Assembly: GCA_016197405.1 (NCBI GenBank) | Contig: JACPVR010000003.1 | Location: 45,698 to 109,697 of the forward strand | From: Mycobacterium sp. | GTDB lineage: Bacteria; Actinomycetota; Actinomycetes; Mycobacteriales; Mycobacteriaceae | Direction of reading: 5' to 3' | DNA length: 64,000 nt | Shown: piece by piece, positions 35,896-46,971 of the stretch | Numbering within the stretch: position 1 is the first letter of the stretch | How the letters are laid out: every line of letters starts with the position of its first letter | Program-made: the position numbers and the translations under genes | Notes under the pieces: generated by a model | What the model was told of the DNA's origin: nothing | Databases searched by the model: none | What the model saw: the letters and a program-made list of their open reading frames with translations, nothing else

Positions 35896-37548
35896 GTGAC
35901 CCCCGCCGACCTGGCTGAGCTGCTCGCAACCACCGCTGCCGCGGTGCTGACCGAGCACGACCTGGATCCTGCCGCGCTGCCCGAAACCGTGACCGTCGAG
36001 CGTCCGCGCAACCCCGAACACGGTGATTACGCCACCAACATCGCCCTTCAGGTGGCCAAGAAGGTCGGCGCAAACCCACGTGAGCTGGCTGGATGGCTCG
36101 CCGAGGCGCTCGCCGCCGCCGACGGCATCGCCGCGGCCGAGGTCGCCGGCCCGGGCTTCGTCAACCTGCGTATCGAAGCCTCGGCGCAGGGACTCATCGT
36201 CAACAACGTCATCGACGCCGGCGACGGGTACGGAAACTCCGCCGAGTTGGGTGGCCTGAAGGTCAACCTGGAATTCGTCTCGGCCAACCCGACCGGACCC
36301 ATCCACATCGGCGGCACCCGGTGGGCCGCCGTCGGCGATGCGCTGGGCCGGTTGCTGAGCACCCAGGGTGCCGCGGTGACCCGGGAGTACTACTTCAACG
36401 ACCACGGCGCCCAGATCGACCGGTTCGCCCGGTCGCTGGTGGCCGCCGCCAAGGGGGAGCCCGCCCCGGAGGACGGCTACGCCGGAACCTATATCGCCGA
36501 TATCGCCGCCCAGGTCCTCAAGCAGGCTCCCGACGCGATGAGCCTGCCCGCCGACGAGCAGCAGGAGACCTTCCGCGCGATCGGCGTGGACCTGATGTTC
36601 GCCCACATCAAGTCCTCGCTGCACGAGTTCGGCACCGATTTCGACGTCTACACGCACGAAGACTCCATGCACACCTCGGGCCGCGTCGACGAGGCGATCG
36701 CGCAGCTGCGCAAGACCGGCAACATCTACGAGAAGGACGGCGCAACCTGGTTGCGCACCACCGAGTTCGGTGACGACAAGGACCGCGTCGTCATCAAGAG
36801 CGACGGGCAACCGGCCTACATCGCCGGCGACCTGGCCTACTACCTCGACAAGCGCCAGCGCGGCTTCGACCTGTGCATCTACATGCTGGGGGCCGATCAC
36901 CACGGTTACATCGCACGGCTCAAGGCTGCCGCCGCCGCGCTGGGCGACGACCCGGACACCGTCGAGGTGCTCATCGGGCAGATGGTCAACCTGGTCCGTG
37001 ACGGACAGCCGCTGAAGATGAGCAAGCGCGCCGGCACCGTGATCACCCTCGACGACCTCGTCGACGCCATCGGTGTCGACGCCGCCCGGTACGCACTCAT
37101 CCGGTCCTCGGTGGACACCCCGATCGACATCGACCTGGCCTTGTGGTCCTCGGCGTCCAGCGAGAACCCGGTCTACTACGTGCAATACGCACACGCCCGG
37201 CTGTCGGCGCTGGCGCGCAACGCCGCCGAACTCGGGCTGATCCCGGACACCTCGAACCTAGGGCTGCTCACCCACGACAAAGAGGGCACGCTCATCCGCA
37301 GCATCGGTGAGTTCCCCCGGGTGCTCAAAACCGCTGCCTCGCTGCGTGAACCGCACCGGGTGTGCCGCTACCTCGAGGATCTCGCGGGCGACTACCACCG
37401 CTTCTACGATTCCTGCCGAGTGCTGCCGCAGGGCGACGAAGAGGCCACCGAACTCAACACCGCGCGGCTGGCGCTGTGCCAGGCCACCCGCCAGGTCATC
37501 GCCAACGGACTGTCGATCCTCGGGGTCACCGCACCGGAGCGGATGTGA
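35896..37548 (+). CDS. argS: Arginyl-tRNA synthetase
   Basis: Class I synthetase of 550 residues that charges tRNA-Arg. N-terminal additional domain (1-115), then the HIGH-type motif as HIGG in [15 protein letters not shown], and the KMSKS equivalent as [15 protein letters not shown] near 375. The C-terminal anticodon-binding helices follow. GTG start at 35896 is preceded by TAGGAT at 35882-35887, a possible -10 giving a leaderless mRNA. Heads the operon argS-lysA-thrA-thrC-thrB; lysA starts within its stop codon region (GTGA overlap). Confidence 0.97.
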   Translation: MTPADLAELLATTAAAVLTEHDLDPAALPETVTVERPRNPEHGDYATNIALQVAKKVGANPRELAGWLAEALAAADGIAAAEVAGPGFVNLRIEASAQGLIVNNVIDAGDGYGNSAELGGLKVNLEFVSANPTGPIHIGGTRWAAVGDALGRLLSTQGAAVTREYYFNDHGAQIDRFARSLVAAAKGEPAPEDGYAGTYIADIAAQVLKQAPDAMSLPADEQQETFRAIGVDLMFAHIKSSLHEFGTDFDVYTHEDSMHTSGRVDEAIAQLRKTGNIYEKDGATWLRTTEFGDDKDRVVIKSDGQPAYIAGDLAYYLDKRQRGFDLCIYMLGADHHGYIARLKAAAAALGDDPDTVEVLIGQMVNLVRDGQPLKMSKRAGTVITLDDLVDAIGVDAARYALIRSSVDTPIDIDLALWSSASSENPVYYVQYAHARLSALARNAAELGLIPDTSNLGLLTHDKEGTLIRSIGEFPRVLKTAASLREPHRVCRYLEDLAGDYHRFYDSCRVLPQGDEEATELNTARLALCQATRQVIANGLSILGVTAPERM

Positions 37549-38963
37549 ACGCGCATCCCGCCGGCCCGCGTCACGCCGAAGAGAGCCACCACAGCGACAC
37601 ACCGGCCAAGCCGCACGACGCCACCGAGGTGCTGTACTTGGCGCCGAACGTCTGGCCGCGCAACCTCGTTCGCAACGCCGACGGTGAGGTCAGCATCGCC
37701 GGTGTCTCGGTCTCTGAACTGGCAGGCGAATTCGGCACCCCGCTTTTCGTGATCGACGAGGACGATTTCCGGCTGCGTTGCCGTGAGATCGCCGCGGCAT
37801 TCGGTGGCGGCGAGTACGTCCGGTACGCCGCCAAGGCGTTCCTGTGCACCGAGATCGCCCGCTGGATCGACCAGGAGGGACTGGCGCTGGACGTGTGCAG
37901 CGGCGGCGAGCTCGCGGTCGCGCTCAACGCCGACTTCCCACCGGAGCGAATCGCCCTGCACGGCAACAACAAATCGATCGACGAACTGACCACCGCCGTC
38001 AAGGTCGGGGTCGGTCACGTGGTGCTGGACTCGATGATCGAGATCGACCGGCTCGACGCCATCGCCAGCGCCGCCGGGGTGGTCCAGGATGTGCTGATCC
38101 GCGTCACCGTCGGTGTGGAGGCGCACACCCACGAGTTCATCTCCACCGCACACGAAGACCAGAAGTTCGGGCTGTCGCTGGCTTCCGGTGCGGCGATGGA
38201 CGGTGTCCGCAAGGTTTTCGCGGCCGACAACCTGCGGCTGGTGGGTCTGCACAGCCACATCGGTTCGCAGATCTTCGACGTCGCCGGTTTCGAACTGGCC
38301 GCGCACCGCGTCATCGGACTGCTGCGCGATGTCGTCGCGGAATTCGGTGTGGAGAAGACGGCGCAGATCTCCACCGTCGACCTCGGTGGCGGTCTCGGTA
38401 TCTCCTATCTGCCGCAGGACAATCCGCCGCCGATGGAAGAGCTGGCGAGCAAGCTGCAGGCGATTGTGCGCAACGAGTCCGCCGCCGTGGGGCTGCCCGC
38501 GCCGCGCCTGGTGGTCGAACCCGGCCGCGCCATCGCCGGTCCGGGCACCGTGACGCTGTACTCGGTGGGCACCGTCAAGGACGTGGCGATCAGCGCCAGC
38601 GCACAGCGGCGCTACGTCAGCATCGATGGCGGTATGAGCGACAACATCCGCACCTCGCTGTACGCCGCCGAATACGACGCCCGGCTGGTGTCGCGGACCA
38701 GCGATGCCCCGCCGGTGCTGGCGCGCATCGTCGGAAAGCATTGCGAGAGTGGCGACATCGTTGTCCGCGATGCCTGGGTTTCGGCGGATATCGAACCCGG
38801 AGACCTGATGGCGGTGGCAGCCACCGGCGCCTACTGCTATTCGATGTCGAGCCGGTACAACATGCTGGGCCGCCCGGCCGTGGTGGCCGTGCGTGACGGG
38901 CAGGCCCGTCTGATCCTGCGCCGGGAGACGGTCGACGATCTATTGAGTCTGGAAGTGAGGTGA
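37545..38963 (+). CDS. lysA: Diaminopimelate decarboxylase
   Basis: PLP enzyme that makes L-lysine from meso-diaminopimelate, final step of lysine synthesis. 472 residues with a 25-residue N-terminal tail longer than in M. tuberculosis LysA. The PLP Lys is in [11 protein letters not shown], with HSHIGSQI, the Gly-rich phosphate loop [16 protein letters not shown] and the active-site Cys in [15 protein letters not shown] start overlaps the argS stop by 3 bases; GTG of thrA overlaps its own stop. Confidence 0.97.
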   Translation: MNAHPAGPRHAEESHHSDTPAKPHDATEVLYLAPNVWPRNLVRNADGEVSIAGVSVSELAGEFGTPLFVIDEDDFRLRCREIAAAFGGGEYVRYAAKAFLCTEIARWIDQEGLALDVCSGGELAVALNADFPPERIALHGNNKSIDELTTAVKVGVGHVVLDSMIEIDRLDAIASAAGVVQDVLIRVTVGVEAHTHEFISTAHEDQKFGLSLASGAAMDGVRKVFAADNLRLVGLHSHIGSQIFDVAGFELAAHRVIGLLRDVVAEFGVEKTAQISTVDLGGGLGISYLPQDNPPPMEELASKLQAIVRNESAAVGLPAPRLVVEPGRAIAGPGTVTLYSVGTVKDVAISASAQRRYVSIDGGMSDNIRTSLYAAEYDARLVSRTSDAPPVLARIVGKHCESGDIVVRDAWVSADIEPGDLMAVAATGAYCYSMSSRYNMLGRPAVVAVRDGQARLILRRETVDDLLSLEVR

Positions 38964-40291
38964 CCGTGGCCGGAATCGAAAAGCCGATCGGCGTAGCGGT
39001 ATTGGGGCTGGGCAACGTCGGCAGCGAGGTTGTCCGGATCATCGAGGAGAGCGCCGACGATCTGGCGGCGCGTATCGGTGCGCCGCTGGTGCTGCGCGGC
39101 ATCGGGGTTCGCACGGTGTCGGCCGACCGCGGTGTGCCGGTCGAGTTGCTCACCGATGACATCGACACCCTGGTGTCCCGAGACGATGTCGACATCGTCG
39201 TCGAGGTGATGGGCCCGGTCGAACCGGCCCGCAAAGCGATCCTCGGCGCCCTCGAACACGGGAAATCCGTCGTCACCGCCAACAAGGCGCTGCTGGCACA
39301 GTCCACCGGCGAGCTGGCACAGGCCGCCGAGAACGCCCATGTCGACCTGTACTTCGAAGCCGCGGTGGCAGGCGCGATTCCGGTCATCCGGCCGCTGACC
39401 CAGTCGCTGGCCGGCGACACCGTGCTGCGGGTGGCCGGCATCGTCAACGGCACCACCAACTACATCCTGTCGGCGATGAACGATTCCGGCGCCGACTACG
39501 ACAGTGCGCTGGCCGACGCCGGTGCGCTGGGCTACGCCGAAGCCGACCCGACGGCCGACGTGGAGGGTTACGACGCCGCGGCCAAGGCCGCCATCCTGGC
39601 GTCCATCGCGTTCCACACCCGGGTCACCGCCGATGACGTCTACCGCGAGGGCATCACCAATGTCACCGCCGAGGATTTCGAGTCGGCGCGCGCGCTGAAG
39701 TGCACCATCAAACTGCTGTCGATCTGCGAGCGGATCGTCACCCCCGATGGCCAGGAACGGGTTTCGGCCCGGGTGTATCCGGCGTTGGTGCCGCTGGATC
39801 ATCCGCTGGCCTCGGTCGGCGGGGCATTCAACGCCGTGGTGGTCGAGGCGGCCGCTGCCGGCCGGTTGATGTTCTACGGCCAGGGTGCCGGGGGAGCGCC
39901 GACCGCATCCGCGGTGATGGGTGACCTGGTGATGGCTGCCCGCAACCGCGTGCAGGGTGGCCGGGGTCCTCGCGAATCGAAGTACGCCCAGCTGCCGGTC
40001 GCGCCGATCGGGGTCATCCCCACCCGCTACTACGTCAGCCTCGACGTCGACGACCGCCCCGGGGTGTTGTCCTCGGTGGCATCGGAATTCGCCAAACACG
40101 ATGTCAGCATCGCCGAAGTCCGCCAGGAAGGTGTCGTCGGCGATGGTGGCCAGCGTGTCGGTGCGCGCATCGCGGTGCTGACGCACCGCGCCACCGATGC
40201 GGCACTCTCGGAAACGGTTGCAGCGCTGGGTGATTTGGACGCGGTTTCGCGGGTCAACAGTGTGCTGCGCATGGAAGGAGCCGGCGAATGA
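38960..40291 (+). CDS. thrA: Homoserine dehydrogenase
   Basis: NAD(P)H enzyme converting aspartate semialdehyde to homoserine, the branch point to threonine and methionine. 443 residues: Rossmann motif GLGNVGSEV near 15, catalytic domain with [11 protein letters not shown] and [11 protein letters not shown], and a C-terminal ACT domain ([20 protein letters not shown]) for threonine feedback. Named thrA (hom elsewhere). GTGA overlap with lysA and ATGA with thrC. Confidence 0.97.
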   Translation: MTVAGIEKPIGVAVLGLGNVGSEVVRIIEESADDLAARIGAPLVLRGIGVRTVSADRGVPVELLTDDIDTLVSRDDVDIVVEVMGPVEPARKAILGALEHGKSVVTANKALLAQSTGELAQAAENAHVDLYFEAAVAGAIPVIRPLTQSLAGDTVLRVAGIVNGTTNYILSAMNDSGADYDSALADAGALGYAEADPTADVEGYDAAAKAAILASIAFHTRVTADDVYREGITNVTAEDFESARALKCTIKLLSICERIVTPDGQERVSARVYPALVPLDHPLASVGGAFNAVVVEAAAAGRLMFYGQGAGGAPTASAVMGDLVMAARNRVQGGRGPRESKYAQLPVAPIGVIPTRYYVSLDVDDRPGVLSSVASEFAKHDVSIAEVRQEGVVGDGGQRVGARIAVLTHRATDAALSETVAALGDLDAVSRVNSVLRMEGAGE

Positions 40292-41355
40292 CGGTCCACA
40301 AGCCGTGGCCTGGATTGATCGAGGCCTATCGGGACCGGTTGCCGGTTGGTGACGACTGGACTCCGATAACGCTGCTGGAGGGCGGGACACCGCTGATCCA
40401 CGCCAAGCGGCTCAGCGAATTCACCGGCTGCACGGTGCATTTGAAGGTCGAAGGGCTCAATCCGACCGGGTCGTTCAAAGACCGCGGCATGACGATGGCC
40501 GTCACCGACGCGCTGGCGCGTGGCCAGCAGGCGGTGCTGTGCGCGTCGACCGGGAACACCTCGGCATCGGCGGCGGCGTATGCCGCCCGCGCCGGTATCA
40601 CCTGCGCGGTGCTGATCCCGCAGGGCAAGATCGCGATGGGCAAGCTGGCGCAGGCTGTCATGCACGGCGCCAAGATCATCCAGATCGACGGCAACTTCGA
40701 CGACTGTCTGGAACTGGCCCGCAAGATGACGGCCGACTTCCCGACCATCGCGCTGGTCAACAGCGTCAACCCGGTGCGGATCGAAGGCCAGAAGACCGCG
40801 GCGTTCGAGATCGTCGACGCACTCGGCTACGCGCCCGACATCCACGCGCTGCCGGTCGGCAACGCCGGCAACATCACTGCGTACTGGAAGGGCTACACCG
40901 AGTACCACCGCGACGGCCTTGCCGACAAGCTGCCGCGAATGCTGGGAACCCAGGCCGCCGGTGCCGCACCCCTGGTGTTCGGCGAGCCGGTCAAGGAACC
41001 CGAGACCATCGCCACCGCGATCCGCATCGGCTCGCCGGCATCGTGGTCGTCGGCGGTCGAGGCGCAGCAGCAGTCCAAGGGCAAGTTCATCGCGGCCACC
41101 GACGAAGAGATCCTGGCGGCCTACCACCTGGTGGCGCGTACCGAGGGTGTGTTCGTCGAGCCTGCGTCGGCCGCCAGCATCGCCGGCCTGCTCAAATCGG
41201 TCGAGGACGGCTGGGTCAAGCCGGGTTCAACCGTGGTGTGCACCGTCACCGGTAACGGGCTCAAGGATCCTGACACCGCGCTGAAGGGTATGCCGGTCGT
41301 GACGGCGGTGCCCGTCGACCCGGTGGCCGTCGTCGCCAAGCTGGGCCTGGTCTGA
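40288..41355 (+). CDS. thrC: Threonine synthase
   Basis: PLP-dependent fold type II enzyme that makes threonine from O-phosphohomoserine. 355 residues; PLP Lys in [15 protein letters not shown] near 60, phosphate-binding GNAGNIT loop and SG-rich '[16 protein letters not shown]'. This is the short class of the enzyme found in Gram-positive bacteria. Overlaps thrA by 4 bases; thrB follows after 3 bases. Confidence 0.97.
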   Translation: MTVHKPWPGLIEAYRDRLPVGDDWTPITLLEGGTPLIHAKRLSEFTGCTVHLKVEGLNPTGSFKDRGMTMAVTDALARGQQAVLCASTGNTSASAAAYAARAGITCAVLIPQGKIAMGKLAQAVMHGAKIIQIDGNFDDCLELARKMTADFPTIALVNSVNPVRIEGQKTAAFEIVDALGYAPDIHALPVGNAGNITAYWKGYTEYHRDGLADKLPRMLGTQAAGAAPLVFGEPVKEPETIATAIRIGSPASWSSAVEAQQQSKGKFIAATDEEILAAYHLVARTEGVFVEPASAASIAGLLKSVEDGWVKPGSTVVCTVTGNGLKDPDTALKGMPVVTAVPVDPVAVVAKLGLV

Positions 41356-42300
<945 letters not shown>

Positions 42301-42327
42301 CACGCAGTACGCGCCGCCTGGGCATTC

Positions 42328-42568
42328 TTGCTTCCGGCAACAATGCGGGTTATTCTCGGTGCCGTCCCGGCAATCGCAGCCTCTTCTGCGCCGACACTAG
42401 GACGACCACCAATCTTTCTCGTGTTTCACACGCGGACTGACGGTTCGCTAATTCGCCGCGAATCCCGGCGATCACCGTTGCATCGCCGACGGTGGTATTC
42501 CGCGTCCAGCGACTTGGCTGGGCGCACACAACCCCCGGATACAACCCGCGGGGCAAGAAAGGAAATCC
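42328..42568 (+). promoter_or_regulatory. rho promoter and long leader
   Basis: TTGCTT (42328-42333) and TATTCT (42351-42356) with a 17-bp spacer form a good sigma-A type promoter. It leaves an mRNA leader of about 205 bases before the rho GTG, with a purine-rich ribosome binding site (AAGAAAGGAAA) just upstream. Long rho leaders are known to mediate autoregulation by Rho in several bacteria; here that is inference. Confidence 0.5.
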
Positions 42569-44590
42569 GTGACTGATACGGACCTCATCACGGCTGACGA
42601 CCGCGTCGAACAGACTTCGTTGCCGACGACCGTGACCTCAGAAACCTCCTCGGCAGGCACCTCGCTGTCCGCGATGGTGCTTCCCGAGCTGCGCGCACTC
42701 GCCGGCCGGGTTGGCGTCAAGGGCACGTCCGGAATGCGTAAGGGCGACCTGATCGCCGCCATCCGTGCCCAGCAGGGCGCCGGCGCAGCCAAGTCCGGCG
42801 ACGCGGCACCGGCCGCTCACGCCGCCCCAGCCCCCGCCGCCGAGGACAACGGCGCGCAGACCCGCGACGACAATGCCGCCGCGGCGGGCACCGAGACCCG
42901 CAACAGCCGCCGGGAACGGCGCGGCGCATCGCGCAACGCAGGTTCGCCTGCGGCCGACGCCGACTCCGCCGCACCGTCGGGCGCCGATGCGCCGAAGACC
43001 GACAACGCCCCGGCCGAGGCACCCAAGACCGAGACCGTCGCGCCCGAAGCGAACCGCTCCAGCGAGCGCTCCGATTCCGGACGCAACGCCGATCAGCAGG
43101 GCAACCGCCAGGAGCGCAACGCCGATCAGCAGGGCGGTGGCGATCAGCAGGGCAACCGCCAGGAACGCAACGCCGATCAGCAGGGCGGTGGCAACCAGCG
43201 CAACCGCAACAACGACAACAACAACGCGAATCGCAACAACGCGAACAACAACAACGCGAACAACAACAACGCGAACAACAACGCCAACAACGATGACGAC
43301 GACGACAGCCGTCAGGGTCGGCGTGGCAGGCGCTTCCGTGACCGCAAGCGTCGCGGCGACCGCGCCGGTGGCGGCGACGGCGGCGGTGGCCAGGACCGCG
43401 ACACCGAGCTTCGTGAAGACGATGTCGTGCAGCCCGTCGCGGGCATCCTCGACGTGCTCGACAACTACGCCTTCGTCCGGACCTCCGGTTACCTGGCCGG
43501 TCCGAACGACGTCTACGTCTCGATGAACATGGTCCGCAAGAACGGTCTGCGTCGCGGCGACGCGGTGACCGGCGCGGTCCGCGTTCCCAAGGAAGCCGAC
43601 ACCGGCGGCCAGAACTCCCGGCAGAAGTTCAATCCGCTGGTGCGTCTCGACACCGTCAACGGCGGCCCGGTCGAAGACGCCAAGAAGCGTCCCGACTTCA
43701 CCAAGCTCACCCCGCTGTACCCGAATCAGCGGCTGCGCCTGGAGACCACCCCGGACCGGCTGACCACCCGCATCATCGACCTGATCATGCCGATCGGTAA
43801 GGGACAGCGCGCGCTCATCGTGTCGCCGCCCAAGGCCGGCAAGACCACGATCATGCAGAACATCGCCAATGCGATCACCACGAACAATCCCGAGTGCCAC
43901 CTGATGGTGGTGCTGGTCGACGAGCGACCTGAAGAGGTCACCGACATGCAGCGCTCGGTCAAGGGCGAGGTGATCGCCTCGACCTTCGACCGGCCACCGT
44001 CAGATCACACCCAGGCGGCCGAGCTCGCGATCGAACGGGCCAAGCGCCTCGTCGAGCAGGGCAAGGACGTCGTGGTTCTGCTGGACTCGATCACCCGTCT
44101 GGGCCGTGCCTACAACAACGCCTCGCCGGCGTCGGGCCGGATCCTGTCCGGTGGTGTCGATTCCACGGCGCTCTACCCGCCCAAGCGCTTCCTGGGTGCC
44201 GCCCGCAATATCGAGAACGGCGGCTCGCTGACCATCATCGCCACCGCGATGGTCGAGACCGGCTCCACCGGTGACACCGTGATCTTCGAAGAGTTCAAGG
44301 GCACCGGCAACGCCGAGCTCAAGCTCGACCGAAAGATCGCCGAGCGGCGCGTCTTCCCGGCCGTCGACGTCAACCCCTCCGGTACCCGCAAGGACGAATT
44401 GCTGCTTTCGACCGATGAGTTCGCGGTCGTGCACAAGCTGCGGCGGGTGCTGTCGGGCCTCGACTCGCATCAGGCGATCGACCTGCTGATGAGCCAGCTG
44501 CGCAAGACCAAGACCAATTACGAGTTCCTGGTCCAGGTCTCCAAGACCGCGCCCGGCAACATGGAAGAGCCCAACACCAACAATTACTGA
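42569..44590 (+). CDS. rho: Transcription termination factor Rho with large Asn-rich insert
   Basis: Hexameric RNA-dependent ATPase that ends transcription. 673 residues, longer than the roughly 600 of M. tuberculosis. Rho N-terminal domain at about 30-65 ([18 protein letters not shown]), then a disordered insert of some 215 residues (about 70-285): Ala/Glu-rich first, then Gln/Asn repeats (173-245), then an Arg-rich tract. RNA-binding OB fold at about 287-340 and the RecA-type motor with Walker A PPKAGKTT at 420-427. GTG start follows a strong ribosome binding site. Insert length and composition are the unusual parts. Confidence 0.97.
   Translation: MTDTDLITADDRVEQTSLPTTVTSETSSAGTSLSAMVLPELRALAGRVGVKGTSGMRKGDLIAAIRAQQGAGAAKSGDAAPAAHAAPAPAAEDNGAQTRDDNAAAAGTETRNSRRERRGASRNAGSPAADADSAAPSGADAPKTDNAPAEAPKTETVAPEANRSSERSDSGRNADQQGNRQERNADQQGGGDQQGNRQERNADQQGGGNQRNRNNDNNNANRNNANNNNANNNNANNNANNDDDDDSRQGRRGRRFRDRKRRGDRAGGGDGGGGQDRDTELREDDVVQPVAGILDVLDNYAFVRTSGYLAGPNDVYVSMNMVRKNGLRRGDAVTGAVRVPKEADTGGQNSRQKFNPLVRLDTVNGGPVEDAKKRPDFTKLTPLYPNQRLRLETTPDRLTTRIIDLIMPIGKGQRALIVSPPKAGKTTIMQNIANAITTNNPECHLMVVLVDERPEEVTDMQRSVKGEVIASTFDRPPSDHTQAAELAIERAKRLVEQGKDVVVLLDSITRLGRAYNNASPASGRILSGGVDSTALYPPKRFLGAARNIENGGSLTIIATAMVETGSTGDTVIFEEFKGTGNAELKLDRKIAERRVFPAVDVNPSGTRKDELLLSTDEFAVVHKLRRVLSGLDSHQAIDLLMSQLRKTKTNYEFLVQVSKTAPGNMEEPNTNNY
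43091..43192 (+). repeat. 51-bp tandem repeat inside rho, two copies
   Basis: Copies 43091-43141 and 43142-43192 differ at one base (GAG versus GAA). Each encodes 17 residues, [18 protein letters not shown] partial earlier copy of the 'NADQQGNR' pattern precedes them. Confidence 0.9.
43201..43292 (+). repeat. AAC-rich minisatellite inside rho
   Basis: Runs of AAC separated by GCG with a period near 15 bases, giving repeats of NNNNA in the Rho insert. All Asn codons are AAC, so slippage can change length in steps of one residue or five. Confidence 0.85.
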
Positions 44591-44593
44591 TCG

Positions 44594-45568
44594 TCAGGGC
44601 ACGAAAACCAGTCGTCGCCCCGATGGTTCGGCGCTGGTCCACACCGTCTCGACATCGCGTAGCGCGCGCCGCGCGACATCGACGGTGAGGGTGCCGTCGG
44701 CGGCCATCGCGAACAGCGCGGGCAGTATCTCGGAGCCGGCACGCGCCTGCGCCTCGGCGGGGATGCTGCCGAGCCCCACCCCGATCAGTTCGACGCCCGC
44801 GCTGCGCAGGATCGCCGCGGGCAGGGTGATGGTGGGACCTGCCATCGAGCCGATCTGGACATAGCGCGTCGCGTGGTAGCCGGCGAGCAGGTGGGTGTTG
44901 CCGAGGGCAGCGAGCGCCCCTTCTGCCGGCGGCCCCCATAGGTAGTCCAGGACGGCGTCGAACGGATTCGTCCGGTGTTCGGCGGCGATCTGCTCGGTGA
45001 AGTCCTCGGTGCCCGCCGTGATGGCGTGATCGGCGCCGACGCCGCGCAGCCAGTCCAGCCGATCGGGGTTGCGGCCGACGACCGTGACACGCCCCGCGCC
45101 GAATCGGGTCTTGGCGAGCTGGACGGCGACCGAACCGGTCACCCCGGTGGCACCGAGCACCAACACGTGCTGCCCGGGTTGTATCCGTGCGGCGTATTCC
45201 AGCGAGAACCAGGCGGACAAACCCGGATTGGGAATCGCCGCCGCCAGCACCGGGTCGATACCGGGCGGCAGTTCCACCGCGCGCCGGGCATCGATGAGCG
45301 CGCGATCGGCCATCATGCCGTACGGCGCCACGGCTCCGGTGTAGACCAGCCGGCCGTCGTCGAGGCGGGCAACCCCGTCCACCCCGGCGACCAGCGGGAG
45401 CTGCAGGCCGGCGCTGCCGTAGTGGGTGCCCGCGATGAGTCCCCGGTCGAGGTTCTTCAGGGCCGCGGCAACGACGGCGGCCACCTGCGTGCCCTCGTGC
45501 GCGACCGGGTCGGGGAATTCCGAATAGATCGGTGGCCGGCCCAGTTCGTTGACCACTGCTGCCTTCAT
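44594..45568 (-). CDS. Quinone oxidoreductase-like MDR alcohol dehydrogenase
   Basis: A 324-residue zinc-independent medium-chain dehydrogenase/reductase. N-terminal GroES-like domain (MKAAVVNELGRPPIYSEF) and Rossmann domain with VLVLGATGVTGSVAVQLAK near 135 and VVGRNPDRLDWL after it. No catalytic zinc Cys/His set. Start chosen at MKAAVV, the usual family start; an in-frame Met 18 codons earlier lies over operator-like sequence. Convergent with rho (3 bp between stops) and divergent from a MarR gene that probably controls it. Substrate likely a quinone or enone. Confidence 0.9.
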   Translation of the reverse strand: MKAAVVNELGRPPIYSEFPDPVAHEGTQVAAVVAAALKNLDRGLIAGTHYGSAGLQLPLVAGVDGVARLDDGRLVYTGAVAPYGMMADRALIDARRAVELPPGIDPVLAAAIPNPGLSAWFSLEYAARIQPGQHVLVLGATGVTGSVAVQLAKTRFGAGRVTVVGRNPDRLDWLRGVGADHAITAGTEDFTEQIAAEHRTNPFDAVLDYLWGPPAEGALAALGNTHLLAGYHATRYVQIGSMAGPTITLPAAILRSAGVELIGVGLGSIPAEAQARAGSEILPALFAMAADGTLTVDVARRALRDVETVWTSAEPSGRRLVFVP

Positions 45569-45642
45569 GAGCGCTCCCGTCGGTGTTTCTCTAGAAATCG
45601 TTTCCAAAGAAACTATAAGCACCGACCGTCGGGCGTGGCAAT
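45569..45642. promoter_or_regulatory. MarR operator region between oxidoreductase and marR
   Basis: Two dyads lie in this 74-bp divergent gap: TTTCT-CT-AGAAA at 45586-45597 and GTTTC-CAAA-GAAAC at 45600-45613. They share the GAAA/TTTC half-site and sit where both promoters must be. They are good candidates for MarR binding and joint control of the two genes. Confidence 0.6.
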
Positions 45643-46164
45643 ATGGTTTCCGTGAAAACCAAGTCGGACACCGTCGCGGAGATCGGCCGATTGCTGTCGG
45701 CGGTATCCGACAAGTTCGACGGTGATGTCGACGAGGAACGCGAATACATGGCCGCGCGGTGTCCGGCCAGGTTGCGTGACGCGGTTTTCGACATACCGGC
45801 GCCGGCGATCCATCTGCTGGCCGCCATCGCCGACGGCGGTGCGGTCAACCTGGTCGGCTTGGCGGCGGCATCGGGCCAACTCAAGGGCACCGTCTCCAAA
45901 CACGTGCAGCGTCTGGTCGAGGCCGGTTTGGTGGCGCGCGATCCGGTTCCGGGCAACCGCAAGGAAATTCGGCTCACGCTGACCGCCGATGGTCGCGAGG
46001 TCGAGGAAGTGCACCGGCGGATGCATGACGAGATGGCCGGCGGCTTGGCGGATTTCCTGTCGCGCTACAGCGTCGCGGAACTGGAAACTGTCACCAAGAT
46101 TCTCGGTGACCTGCTGCGGACCACCAAACGTGGCGTGCGCCTGGTCAGCGATCCGGACCGGTGA
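45643..46164 (+). CDS. MarR-family transcriptional regulator
   Basis: A 173-residue MarR-type winged-helix protein. The recognition part reads VNLVGLAAASGQLKGTVSKHVQRLVEAGLVARD (outlined) with wing VPGNRKEIRLTLTADGREV. N-terminus is longer than in minimal MarR proteins. ATG at 45643 is used; GTG 9 bases later is an alternative. Divergent from the quinone oxidoreductase and probably its repressor, sensing an oxidised or electrophilic ligand. Confidence 0.9.
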   Translation: MVSVKTKSDTVAEIGRLLSAVSDKFDGDVDEEREYMAARCPARLRDAVFDIPAPAIHLLAAIADGGAVNLVGLAAASGQLKGTVSKHVQRLVEAGLVARDPVPGNRKEIRLTLTADGREVEEVHRRMHDEMAGGLADFLSRYSVAELETVTKILGDLLRTTKRGVRLVSDPDR

Positions 46165-46191
46165 TATCCCGCAGAATTTCTTCGAAGCCGG

Positions 46192-46809
46192 TCAGCCGAG
46201 CTGCTGCAGGCCCGGCATCAGATAGCGCTTGAGGTAGGCCAGCAGCGCCGTCGGATCGTCGGGGTCCAGCGTGGCGCCGGGCACCGTCGTGACGCTCAAC
46301 AGGACGCGGGCCACCCATTCCGCGGCCTCGGCCACATCGGTCACGGTGATCTCGCCACGCTCCGCGGCGGCCTGCAGATACGGCTGCCACAACGCGCCGA
46401 TGTCAGGCACCAGGCCCTGGACGCCGGCACCCGCGCAGGCCGCGAACTCCTCGGGCTCGTCGAGGCGCAGCCGCATCAGCAGCGCGCCGGGAGAGTCGTA
46501 AGCGGTGCGGCCCAGCGCCACCCCAGCGGCGACCTGTTCTGCCAGACCGTCCACTTCGGTGAGGATGGCGTGCGCCTCACCCCAGTACGCGTCGTTGAGC
46601 CGCACCAGCGCCGCACCCAGCAGCGCCGATTTGTCCGGGAAGTGCCGGTACAGCCAGCCTCGGGAGACTCCGGCCGCCTCGGCGACCTCGGAGACCGTGG
46701 TGGCACGGATACCTTTGGCCCGTAGGCATGCCTCGGCGGCATCGATGAGCCGCTCGCGCACGGTGGGGGCTGTGCGCGCGGGCTGCTGGACGTCCGGACC
46801 GGCGGTCAC
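46192..46809 (-). CDS. TetR-family regulator
   Basis: A 205-residue TetR protein with helix-turn-helix at about 20-65 (RLIDAAEACLRAKGIRATTV, GVSRGWLYRHFPDKSALLG). Start chosen at GTG 46809 because the minus strand has GAGGAG 7 bases upstream of it; Met codons further upstream lack such a site. Divergent from a FadD-like acyl-CoA ligase and likely its regulator. C-terminal ligand domain has no recognisable specificity. Confidence 0.88.
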   Translation of the reverse strand: MTAGPDVQQPARTAPTVRERLIDAAEACLRAKGIRATTVSEVAEAAGVSRGWLYRHFPDKSALLGAALVRLNDAYWGEAHAILTEVDGLAEQVAAGVALGRTAYDSPGALLMRLRLDEPEEFAACAGAGVQGLVPDIGALWQPYLQAAAERGEITVTDVAEAAEWVARVLLSVTTVPGATLDPDDPTALLAYLKRYLMPGLQQLG

Positions 46810-46875
46810 CGTAGAGCTCCTCGGGATGAGCGGAATCATTTGCGGATGTTCTCGCCGCAACATCTTCGCAGAACG

Positions 46876-46946
46876 GTGAACAGGATCGAGACCGAAGTGC
46901 GGCAGCTGTGCTGTACAGATCTATGATTCTGTTCACTGTCGGACAG
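46876..46946. promoter_or_regulatory. Promoter and repeated operator-like sites before FadD-like ligase
   Basis: TATGAT at 46922-46927 is a strong -10 for the ligase gene. Around it are related sequences: GTGAACAG 46876-46883, the perfect palindrome CTGTACAG 46911-46918, CTGTTCAC 46929-46936 (inverse of the first) and CTGTC-G-GACAG 46936-46946. They fit multiple TetR binding sites. Confidence 0.5.
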
Positions 46947-46971
46947 GCAGACACCACAACGACACAAGGCG

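Noticed and set aside
43201..43292. AAC repeat as non-coding microsatellite
   Set aside because: It lies in frame within rho and encodes Asn residues of the disordered insert.
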